This document shows, piece by piece, positions 23,462 through 30,131 of a stretch of DNA of 30,757 bases. Location: positions 1-30,757 of the forward strand of contig JAPOXI010000017.1 in assembly GCA_026707185.1 (NCBI GenBank), read 5' to 3'. The notes beneath the pieces were generated by a model. It did not search any database. It saw only the letters and a list, made by a program, of their open reading frames with translations, and was not told the DNA's origin. The DNA comes from Chloroflexota bacterium. GTDB taxonomy: Bacteria > Chloroflexota > UBA11872. The position numbers and the translations under genes were made by a program. Positions within the stretch are counted from its first letter, which is position 1. Every line of letters starts with the position of its first letter.

Positions 23462-24250
23462 ATGCGCACCGTCAAGATTGGTCCGCTCCAGGCGCTTCAC
23501 TGGCCGACGACTGATCTCAAGGCGCCACAGACGCTCTTGGCCGTTCACGGAATATGGGTTGGCGCGCACGTCTGGAGTGAATTCGGTGCGTTTCTGGCGT
23601 CGCAAGGCTACGAGACTTATGCCATATGGCTAAGGCATCACCAGCCGGAATCCGATCCTCGGCAGCTCGAAGGTCTGGGCCTTCGAGAATACGCCGAGGA
23701 CGTGGCGGCGGTGGTCCGCGAACTGGACGGCCCGGTGCTCGTTGGGCAAAGCATGGGCGGCCTCCTCGCCCAAATCGCTGCCGCATCGACCGATCCGTCT
23801 GGCCTGGTCCTGCTGTCGAGCGCTCCGCCGTTTGGGATTCCCGTCATCCCGCGGCTCTCCTTACTCATGCCAGGCATTCGCAACTTCTTTGGGCACCCAT
23901 TTGACTCCAGTCCGATGTACCCGTTTGCCGATGACGCCTTTCTCGAGCGTCTAACCCCTGGACAGCGGGCCAAACTCACCGCCCGTCGGATTCCCGAGCC
24001 CCGCCGCCTTGCCAGGCAGATCGCATTCTGGCCTCCGATCGTCAGGGCTTCCGAGATTCGATGCCCGGTCTTCGTCGGTGCAGGAGACGAGGATCCGGTG
24101 ATCGTCCCCTGGGTTACCCGCCGACTGGCCGCGCGCTATCGCGTCGTCCCGACCTTCTATCACGGGCGCGGGCATATGCTGAACCTCGAGTCTAGTTGGC
24201 AGTCCGTCGCCAATGACCTCATACGCTGGGTGGAGCGCTTCGTCGCATGA
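23462..24250 (+). CDS. Alpha/beta hydrolase
   Basis: The 262-residue protein has a complete alpha/beta hydrolase triad: oxyanion segment VHGIWVGA, nucleophile elbow GQSMGG with Ser97, the acid in GAGDEDPVIV, and the histidine in YHGRGHMLNLE. A helical cap lies at about residues 130-190 (many Pro and Phe residues). It probably cleaves a small ester or lactone, but the substrate cannot be read from the sequence. The ATG at 23462 fits the fold; there is no ribosome site upstream, so the message may be leaderless. An aldo/keto reductase gene follows 18 nt downstream on the same strand, suggesting a two-gene operon divergent from livGFHM. Confidence 0.83.
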   Translation: MRTVKIGPLQALHWPTTDLKAPQTLLAVHGIWVGAHVWSEFGAFLASQGYETYAIWLRHHQPESDPRQLEGLGLREYAEDVAAVVRELDGPVLVGQSMGGLLAQIAAASTDPSGLVLLSSAPPFGIPVIPRLSLLMPGIRNFFGHPFDSSPMYPFADDAFLERLTPGQRAKLTARRIPEPRRLARQIAFWPPIVRASEIRCPVFVGAGDEDPVIVPWVTRRLAARYRVVPTFYHGRGHMLNLESSWQSVANDLIRWVERFVA

Positions 24251-24268
24251 ATGTGAAGGGAGCTCGTC

Positions 24269-25207
24269 ATGACTAACCGTCCGCTCGGTACGACAGGCAT
24301 GCACGTCAGCGCATTGACGATGGGGTGCTGGGAAATCGGAGGTCTAGCCTGGGGACCGATGCCCGCGCCTGAGGCGGTGGACCTGGTGCGGGCTGTGGCC
24401 GACGCCGGAATCACGGCATTCGACACAGCTGAGGCCTACGGCAACGGCCGTAGCGAGGTAATCCTGGGTCACGCCTTGCGCGACCGTCGCGATGAGGTCA
24501 CCTTAATCACAAAGACGGGGTACCTGCCCGGCGTCGATGGCGCTCAGATGCTGCTTGACGAGCAGCCGCAGGACTACCGAGCAACCTCGATCCGGCGGGC
24601 CTGCGAGCTCTCGCGACAGCGCCTTCAGACCGACTACATCGACGTCTACCTGCTCCACGACCCGCCGATGGAAGCTGTGATGCGGGAGGAACCGTTTGCG
24701 GAGCTTCGACGTCTTCAGGACCGTGGCGAAGTCCGGGCCTGGGGCGTTTCTTCGAGTCCGGCGGTTGCGGCCGAAGCCGTGAGGCGCTGGGGTGTGCAGG
24801 TGGTCGAGACGCCCTTCAACGCGGCCAGTCCGCAAGCCGCGGACGAGCTATTCCCCGCTGCCGCCGTCGCGGGCGCCGGAGTCCTGGCGCGAAGTCCGTT
24901 TGCTAGCGGAAACCTGATTCTGACTCCGGAGCAGCGCCGCGCGTTGTATGCCGGTGACTGGCGGCACTTTCATGATCCGGAACGGGTCGCGGCCGATGCG
25001 GCCGTGGCTGAGCGGCTGGAGGCTCTGGCCGACATGCGCGACGAGCCCCTAACCGACACCGCAATCAAGTACGTGCTGGGTCATCCCGAGGTTTCGACGT
25101 GCATCGTTGGCATTTCCGATGTTGGCGAGATTGCGCCGAACGTGCGCGCCGCCGTCGAGCCCTATCTTGATGAGCAAGCCCGAAAACAGCTACCGGCGGC
25201 GTCCTGA
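24269..25207 (+). CDS. Aldo/keto reductase
   Basis: The 312-residue protein carries the aldo/keto reductase tetrad: Asp52 and Tyr57 in FDTAEAYGNG, Lys82 in ITKTGY, and His130 in LLHDPP. It also has the WGVSSS strand and a C-terminal cofactor-binding region around VSTCIVGISDVGEI. The fold uses NADPH to reduce carbonyls. The GMHVSALTMGCWEIGG N-terminus resembles bacterial AKR families that act on sugars or aldehydes. The ATG at 24269 has GGGAG 6 nt upstream. The preceding hydrolase gene ends 18 nt earlier, so the two are probably co-transcribed. Confidence 0.88.
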   Translation: MTNRPLGTTGMHVSALTMGCWEIGGLAWGPMPAPEAVDLVRAVADAGITAFDTAEAYGNGRSEVILGHALRDRRDEVTLITKTGYLPGVDGAQMLLDEQPQDYRATSIRRACELSRQRLQTDYIDVYLLHDPPMEAVMREEPFAELRRLQDRGEVRAWGVSSSPAVAAEAVRRWGVQVVETPFNAASPQAADELFPAAAVAGAGVLARSPFASGNLILTPEQRRALYAGDWRHFHDPERVAADAAVAERLEALADMRDEPLTDTAIKYVLGHPEVSTCIVGISDVGEIAPNVRAAVEPYLDEQARKQLPAAS

Positions 25208-25397
25208 TGCCGGATGATTTCTCGCCGGCCAGCGCTGCCCGGCAAACTCTCAGGGAGCTTCGGCTCACCGAGGGTGGCCGTTCTCAGTTCTCGCCGCCGC
25301 TGGTCGGGGCGAGGGTGGGCGGAGATGCCGCATTGGTATAGACTGCGGCGTTGATCCCGCCTTGGCGGGTTGGCGTACCGAGGGAAGGATGAGGCAG

Positions 25398-26903
25398 ATG
25401 GCTCGAGATCTGACACGACGGCGATTCCTCAAGGCGAGTTCGGCGCTTGGAGTCGGCGTCGCCGGCGCGGCCACGCTGGCCGCCTGTGGTGAGACGCAGG
25501 TGGTCGAGAAGATCGTGACGCAAGTGGTTGAAGAGACGGTCATCAAAGAGGTGACCAAGGAAGTCGAGGTCGTCGTCCAGAAGGTCGTGACGCAGGCGAT
25601 GGCGGCGCCTCAGCCGAAGACGGTGGAGTTTGAGTTCGTCAGCGACCACGTCTCGGGTGTCCGCGGTAAGTCCACCACCTGGGCCCTGGCCAACTTCCAG
25701 GCGGAACGGCCCGACATCAAGATCAAGTTCACGCCGCAGGGCGGGGGCTTTGACGACTCGTTTGGCATTCGTATCGCGGCGGGGAGCGCCCCGGCCACGG
25801 CGTTGTTGAGTTGGGGATTCTTTGGATCCCACCAGGACTCGTTTGTCCAGATCAACGACGTGCTGGACCGCCACCCGGACTTCGATGGGGCCGACCTCAT
25901 TTACGAGCCGGACTCCTACACGATCAACTACGACACGACCTGGCCGTTTGTGGACTCGTTCCAGGGGCACGCCTTCGGTCTGCCGTACCAGGGCAATGTC
26001 AGCGGCCACTATTACAACATCGACCTCTACGACCAGTACGGCGTGCCCGAGCCGTCGGCTGACTGGACGTACAGCAACGAGTGGCTGGACGCGGCCAAGC
26101 AGGCAACCGACCCGGACAACGAAATCTACGGAACCCGGATCGGCGGCGGCGGCGACATCCACTACTGGACGCCGATTAGCTGGGGCTTCGGCGCCAAGCA
26201 GTTCATCTCGTCGGACGGCACCCACACGGAGCACTTTGACAACGGTGGGGACCGGGGCTTCCAGTTCGCGGTAGACCTCATCCACAGGCACGGCGTCTCG
26301 CCGGCGACGGACGCGCAGCGCGAGTTGGCGGGTGAGTTCGGCGACGCCTTCTCGGCCGGCAAGATCGGCGCCGAATTGCGACGCGGCGACGCCAAGGGCA
26401 ATGCCGTGATCAGCATCGGTGACCGCTTCCGCTGGGCGCTGGCGCCGCAGCCGAAGGGTGACGTGACCGGCACCGTGGCCGTGCATCGCACCAACCAGGG
26501 GCACTACGTGATCGACTCGGCGCGACGCCAGGGCGTGGTTGAGCCGGTCGTGGATTTCCTGGTCTGGATGGCGGGCCCCGAGATGCAGGCGCGGGCGGCC
26601 ACGGACCGTGGCTTCCTCCCCTGCCGCTGGGATGCGTTGGAGTCGCCCGAGAACCTGGCGGCGCCGCCTGAGCGGCAAGACTTGCTGGTCTCATTCGTGC
26701 GCGGCGAATTCCGCACCTGGCAGGGTTATCACCCGAACCAGCGCGAGTGGTTGGCCTGGCGCGGCCGCGCCCACTTGGCCATGACCGGCGAGGCGTCGGT
26801 TGAAGAGGCCATCGAGAGCGCCGTGAACGAAGGTGACCGAATCCTTCGGCAGGACGTGGACTTGCTGAACAAGCGCATCGAGCGCTGGGGGCGAACGGCC
26901 TAG
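25398..26903 (+). CDS. Extracellular solute-binding lipoprotein, family 1, copy A
   Basis: The 501-residue protein begins with a twin-arginine motif (TRRRFLKASS) and a lipobox LAAC (Cys30), so it is likely exported folded by Tat and lipidated. A Val/Glu/Lys-rich stalk (about 34-66) precedes a family 1 solute-binding domain with TTWALANFQAERPDIKIKF, GLPYQGNVSGHYYNIDLYD and VVDFLVWMAGPEMQARAA. Such receptors usually feed sugar or oligosaccharide importers, but no permease or ATPase is adjacent. The ATG at 25398 is chosen to match the paralogue's N-terminus; an ATG at 25389 would add three residues. It is followed by a strong hairpin and then by its tandem duplicate. About 190 nt upstream hold only a weak TATAGA (25337). 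Confidence 0.87.
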   Translation: MARDLTRRRFLKASSALGVGVAGAATLAACGETQVVEKIVTQVVEETVIKEVTKEVEVVVQKVVTQAMAAPQPKTVEFEFVSDHVSGVRGKSTTWALANFQAERPDIKIKFTPQGGGFDDSFGIRIAAGSAPATALLSWGFFGSHQDSFVQINDVLDRHPDFDGADLIYEPDSYTINYDTTWPFVDSFQGHAFGLPYQGNVSGHYYNIDLYDQYGVPEPSADWTYSNEWLDAAKQATDPDNEIYGTRIGGGGDIHYWTPISWGFGAKQFISSDGTHTEHFDNGGDRGFQFAVDLIHRHGVSPATDAQRELAGEFGDAFSAGKIGAELRRGDAKGNAVISIGDRFRWALAPQPKGDVTGTVAVHRTNQGHYVIDSARRQGVVEPVVDFLVWMAGPEMQARAATDRGFLPCRWDALESPENLAAPPERQDLLVSFVRGEFRTWQGYHPNQREWLAWRGRAHLAMTGEASVEEAIESAVNEGDRILRQDVDLLNKRIERWGRTA

Positions 26904-26937
26904 TCGGTTCGCTCATTGGCGCCAGTACGGCGCACAA

Positions 26938-26974
26938 GCATTCGGGCGCGGTCTTGCAGACCGCGCCCGAATGC
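26938..26974 (+). terminator. Perfect 16-bp hairpin after solute-binding copy A
   Basis: GCATTCGGGCGCGGTC pairs fully with GACCGCGCCCGAATGC around a TTGCA loop, starting 34 nt after the stop. Only TATT follows, so the U run is poor, but stem strength and location favour a terminator. Part of the 3' arm (GCGCCCGAATGC) recurs after copy B, where the 5' arm is lost. Confidence 0.7.
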
Positions 26975-27012
26975 TATTGCAGCGCAATTAGGCATGGCCT
27001 CATTTGAGCTTT

Positions 27013-27018
27013 TATACT
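27013..27018 (+). promoter_or_regulatory. Candidate -10 element of solute-binding copy B
   Basis: TATACT differs from TATAAT at one base and lies in an AT-rich patch within GC-rich DNA, about 57 nt before the ATG at 27075. A TTAGGC at 26988 would be a poor -35 with a 19-nt spacer. It would give a leader of about 50 nt. Confidence 0.45.
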
Positions 27019-27074
27019 TTTGGCGCGAAGCGCTGCCGCGAATGCGGGCTGGCGCACACAGGGAGGGGAGCGCA

Positions 27075-28568
27075 ATGGTCCGCAATCTGACAAGACGGCG
27101 ATTCCTGACAGCGACTTCGGCACTTGGAATCGGCGCCGCGGGCGCGGCCGCGCTGGCGGCGTGTGGCGAGACCGAGGCCGCCGAGACGAGCGCCACGCAA
27201 GCAGCTCAACAGGAAGTGACCCAGGCAGCCCCTGTCGCCGCTGAGAAGGTGGCGACAGAGGCGATGGCGGCGCCTCAGGCAGAGACGGTGGAGTTCGAGT
27301 TCATCAGCGACCACGTCTCTGGCGTGCGCGGAAAGTCCACCACCTGGGCGCTCGCCAACTTCGCGCAGGCACGGCCCGATATCAGGATCAAGTTCACACC
27401 GCAGGAGGACCTGTTTTTCGAGACGTTCGCGATTCGCATCGCGGCGGGCAGCGCCCCGGCTGCGGCGTTGTTGAGTTGGAACTTCTTCGGCGCCCATCAA
27501 GACTCGTTTGTCCAGATCAACGACGTGCTGGACCGCCACCCCACCTTCAACGGGGATGACCTGATCTTCGAGCCGGACTCTTACACGATCAACTATGACC
27601 TTGATCACCCGTTCGTCGATTCGTTCCAGGGTCACGCGTTCGGGTTGCCGTACCAGGGCAACGTGAGCGGCCACTACTACAACATTGATCTGTATGACCA
27701 GTACGGTGTTCCGGAGCCGTCGGCCGATTGGACGTACAGCAACGAGTGGCTCGAGGCGGCCAAGCAGTCCACCGACGCGGACAACGGAAACTGGGGTACC
27801 CGAATCTCAGGTGGTGGCGACATCCACTTCTGGACGCCGATTGGCTGGGGCTTCGGCGGCAAGCAGTACATCTCGCCTGACGGCACGCACACCAGTCAAT
27901 TTGACGATGGTGGCGATCAGGGCTTCAAGTTCGGGGTCGACCTCATTCACAAGCACCAGGTCTCGCCCCCGACCGAGGCGCAGCGCGAGTTGGCGGGTGA
28001 GTTTGGCGACCTCTTTACGGCCGGTAAGGTCGGGGCCGAGTTGCGCCGCGGCGACGCGAAAGGCTTCCTAATCGGGGGCATCAGCGACCGTTTCCGATGG
28101 TCGCTGGCGCCGCAGCCAAAGGGTGACGTCACCGGCACGGTGGCCGTGCATCGCACCAACCAGGGGCACTACGTCATTGACTCGGCGGCCCGACAGGGCG
28201 TGGTTGAGCCGGTCGTGGATTTCCTGGTCTGGATGGCGGGCCCCGAGATGCAGGCGCGGGCGGCGACCGACCGCGGCTTCCTGCCCTGCCGGTGGGACGC
28301 GCTGGAGTCGCCGGAGAATTTGGCCGCGCCGCCGGAGCGGCAAGACCTGCTGGTCTCGTTTGTCCGAGGCGACTTCCGGACCTGGCAGGGCTACCACCCC
28401 AACCAGATCGAGTGGTTGGCCTGGCGCGGGATTGCTCACACGGCTATGACCGGCGACGCATCGGTGGAAGAGGCCATCGAGAAGGCCGTAACCGAGGGTG
28501 ACCGCATCCTGGCGCAGGACATCGACTTGTTGAACGAACGCATCGAGCGCTGGGGGCGAACGGCCTAG
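27075..28568 (+). CDS. Extracellular solute-binding lipoprotein, family 1, copy B
   Basis: The 497-residue protein is a tandem paralogue of copy A and aligns without gaps through the whole binding domain (for example YSNEWLEAAKQST and APPERQDLLVSFVRG). It has the same Tat signal (TRRRFLTATS) and lipobox LAAC (Cys30). The stalk differs: instead of Val/Glu repeats it is Ala/Gln/Thr/Glu-rich (about 34-62). Ligand-region changes include QEDLFFETF where copy A has QGGGFDDSF. The ATG at 27075 has GGGAGGGGAG upstream. Its stop context and some downstream sequence repeat those of copy A. It precedes the small-lipoprotein array by 122 nt without an obvious intact terminator. The ligand is unknown. Confidence 0.87.
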   Translation: MVRNLTRRRFLTATSALGIGAAGAAALAACGETEAAETSATQAAQQEVTQAAPVAAEKVATEAMAAPQAETVEFEFISDHVSGVRGKSTTWALANFAQARPDIRIKFTPQEDLFFETFAIRIAAGSAPAAALLSWNFFGAHQDSFVQINDVLDRHPTFNGDDLIFEPDSYTINYDLDHPFVDSFQGHAFGLPYQGNVSGHYYNIDLYDQYGVPEPSADWTYSNEWLEAAKQSTDADNGNWGTRISGGGDIHFWTPIGWGFGGKQYISPDGTHTSQFDDGGDQGFKFGVDLIHKHQVSPPTEAQRELAGEFGDLFTAGKVGAELRRGDAKGFLIGGISDRFRWSLAPQPKGDVTGTVAVHRTNQGHYVIDSAARQGVVEPVVDFLVWMAGPEMQARAATDRGFLPCRWDALESPENLAAPPERQDLLVSFVRGDFRTWQGYHPNQIEWLAWRGIAHTAMTGDASVEEAIEKAVTEGDRILAQDIDLLNERIERWGRTA

Positions 28569-28690
28569 TCGGTTTGGTCGGCCGCGCCAATACAGCGCCC
28601 GAATGCTGTAACGTGATTAATGTCTCGCGGGGACCAGACGTGGCCTGGCATCGAGCCGGAGCAAGTAGCCGTGAGCCGCAGGTAGGATTG

Positions 28691-28930
28691 ATGCGTGTCA
28701 GTTGCTCCATCAAGCGCCGAGGCCTAACGGTGGCCGCGGGGGTGGTCGCTGCCGTGCTGACGGCATGTGGCGGCGACTTCGAGTACAAGACGAGCGGCGA
28801 TCGAATCGACGGCGGGAACCGCGCCGGAATCGCCGACTGGGATGGCGCCTCGACAACCTCTCACGAAAATCTGATGAGCATCCAGGAGCAGTACCAGGCC
28901 AAGGTGAAGGCCGAGAGTGGACAGAAATAG
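28691..28930 (+). CDS. Small lipoprotein of the CGGDF array, member 1
   Basis: The 79-residue protein has a basic start (KRR), a hydrophobic core and the lipobox LTAC (Cys26), giving a mature chain of 54 residues. The mature N-terminus reads CGGDFEYKTSGDR. A Gly/Asp/Ala-rich linker follows, then the C-terminal helix TSHENLMSIQEQYQAKVKAE. It is closest to member 4. I recognise no named family. The ATG at 28691 is the only start that gives a proper signal peptide; the purine-rich GGTAGGA lies upstream. The lipid anchor places it on the outer face of the cytoplasmic membrane (or an outer membrane if present). Confidence 0.8.
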   Translation: MRVSCSIKRRGLTVAAGVVAAVLTACGGDFEYKTSGDRIDGGNRAGIADWDGASTTSHENLMSIQEQYQAKVKAESGQK

Positions 28931-28955
28931 GTCGGCTAAAGGGGGCCGATGGGTA

Positions 28956-29231
28956 ATGCACCAATCAGACACGTGGCACCGCATCTGGCGTTGGCTTCGC
29001 TGCGTGCCCCTTCTGGCTCTTATCGGCGCCGCGTTGCTGGTGGGCTGCGGCGGGGATTTCGAATTCAAGACCAGCGGTGACCGCACGAGCGAGGGAAATG
29101 TTGGGCCCAGCGAGTTCAACAACCCCGATGCCGCCGGCCTGGGCGGAGCGTCCACCGCGTCCGACGAGAAAATGAAGAGCATCCAGGAGCAGTACCAGGC
29201 CAAACTGAAGGCCGAGAGTGGGAAGCCGTAG
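28956..29231 (+). CDS. Small lipoprotein of the CGGDF array, member 2
   Basis: The 91-residue protein has a Trp/Arg-rich n-region, a hydrophobic core and the lipobox LVGC (Cys31). Its mature chain, 61 residues, is the longest of the five because the linker is extended (Asn/Gly/Pro/Ala-rich). The mature N-terminus is CGGDFEFKTSGDR, with Phe for the usual Tyr, and the C-terminal helix reads SDEKMKSIQEQYQAKLKAE, where Asp replaces the His of the others. The gene starts 25 nt after member 1. A GGGGG lies upstream of the ATG at 28956. Confidence 0.8.
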   Translation: MHQSDTWHRIWRWLRCVPLLALIGAALLVGCGGDFEFKTSGDRTSEGNVGPSEFNNPDAAGLGGASTASDEKMKSIQEQYQAKLKAESGKP

Positions 29232-29248
29232 GAGGAAGGGGTGCCATT

Positions 29249-29509
29249 GTGACGCTGCGCCAGTTGCAGACGTACTTCCGCCGCAAGCTTCGTAGGGTTG
29301 GGGCAGTGCTTGCGGCGGCCGTGATTGCCGCGCTCGCCGCGAGTTGCGGAGGAGATTTCGATTACAAGATCAGCGGTGAGCGCCCCGCGAACGAATCGCG
29401 CACGGGAACTGGGGACTTTGGAAGCATGTCCACGAGCTCTCACGAGGATGTGCTGAAGCTCCAGGAGCGATACAAGGCAAAGGTCGAAGCCGAGTCCAGC
29501 AAGAAATAG
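29249..29509 (+). CDS. Small lipoprotein of the CGGDF array, member 3
   Basis: The 86-residue protein has an Arg-rich n-region (FRRKLRR), a long hydrophobic core, and Cys33 preceded by LAAS. This is an unusual lipobox with Ala rather than Leu at -3, but lipidation is still plausible. The mature chain of 54 residues starts CGGDFDYKISGER and ends with the helix SSHEDVLKLQERYKAKVEAE. It resembles member 5 (DYKISG and KLQE). The start is a GTG at 29249 after GGAGGAAGGGG, 17 nt from the stop of member 2. Confidence 0.79.
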   Translation: MTLRQLQTYFRRKLRRVGAVLAAAVIAALAASCGGDFDYKISGERPANESRTGTGDFGSMSTSSHEDVLKLQERYKAKVEAESSKK

Positions 29510-29524
29510 TCCGGAGGAGACCCA

Positions 29525-29785
29525 GTGGACATGCGGTTACGTGGGATGGTCCGAGGCTCGCGGATACGCTCGCTTCGTCGGATGGTCCTGGCCGCATTGG
29601 CGGCCGTGCTCCTGGCAGCTTGCGGTGGCGACTTCGAGTACAAGACCAGCGGCGACCGTATTCAGGGAGAGACTCGCGCCAATACCGGTCAATTCAGCGG
29701 CGCATCGACGACGTCGCACGAGAACCTGATGAGCATCCAGGAGCAGTACAAAGCTAAGCTTGAGGCGGAGGCCGGCAAGAAGTAG
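29525..29785 (+). CDS. Small lipoprotein of the CGGDF array, member 4
   Basis: The 86-residue protein has an Arg-rich n-region, a hydrophobic core and the canonical lipobox LAAC (Cys33). The mature chain of 54 residues starts CGGDFEYKTSGDR and ends with the helix TSHENLMSIQEQYKAKLEAE, almost the same as member 1. GGAGG lies 7 nt before the GTG at 29525 and 13 nt before an in-frame ATG at 29531, so the GTG is preferred. It begins 15 nt after member 3, the tightest spacing in the array. Confidence 0.8.
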   Translation: MDMRLRGMVRGSRIRSLRRMVLAALAAVLLAACGGDFEYKTSGDRIQGETRANTGQFSGASTTSHENLMSIQEQYKAKLEAEAGKK

Positions 29786-29807
29786 AGCGAATGGGGGGCA
29801 GGCGGCC

Positions 29808-30065
29808 ATGTTTGGGAACGGAAAGCCAAGCCGCAGTGGCGCCCTGATTGGACGTGTATCGCTTCTGGCCGCGCTGGCCGGCGCGCTCCTCGCGGGCTGC
29901 GGCGGTGACTTTGACTACAAGATCAGCGGCGACCGGGCGATCAATGAAGTCCGGGGCGCAAGGGCCGGCGGCGGTGGGAAGACCGCCACCCACGAAGACT
30001 TGATGAAACTCCAGGAGCAATATCAAGCCAAAGTCGCCGATCAGGAATCCGGCGCAAAGAAGTAA
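29808..30065 (+). CDS. Small lipoprotein of the CGGDF array, member 5
   Basis: The 85-residue protein has lipobox LAGC (Cys31) after a Leu/Ala-rich core. The mature chain of 55 residues starts CGGDFDYKISGDR, has a Gly/Arg-rich linker (RGARAGGGGK) unlike the acidic or polar linkers of the others, and ends with the helix THEDLMKLQEQYQAKVADQE. The ATG at 29808 gives the proper signal peptide; upstream in-frame codons overlap member 4. A 66-nt gap then leads to the sulfatase-like gene on the same strand. Confidence 0.8.
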   Translation: MFGNGKPSRSGALIGRVSLLAALAGALLAGCGGDFDYKISGDRAINEVRGARAGGGGKTATHEDLMKLQEQYQAKVADQESGAKK

Positions 30066-30131
30066 GCGCTTGGTCTACCTGCACACCACCCCGCGCCGCG
30101 AGGCCATTCGTGGCCAGGAGGAGAGGTCGCA

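Noticed and set aside
25208..25397. A promoter with TATAGA at 25337-25342 before solute-binding copy A, and a CCCGCC/GGCGGG hairpin downstream of it
   Set aside because: No -35 element at the right distance, and the hairpin loop is too short to be convincing; both could be chance in GC-rich DNA.
25284..26678. A 464-codon open frame on the minus strand opposite solute-binding copy A
   Set aside because: Arg/Val-rich shadow of a conserved gene; a similar shadow appears opposite copy B only because the genes are duplicates.
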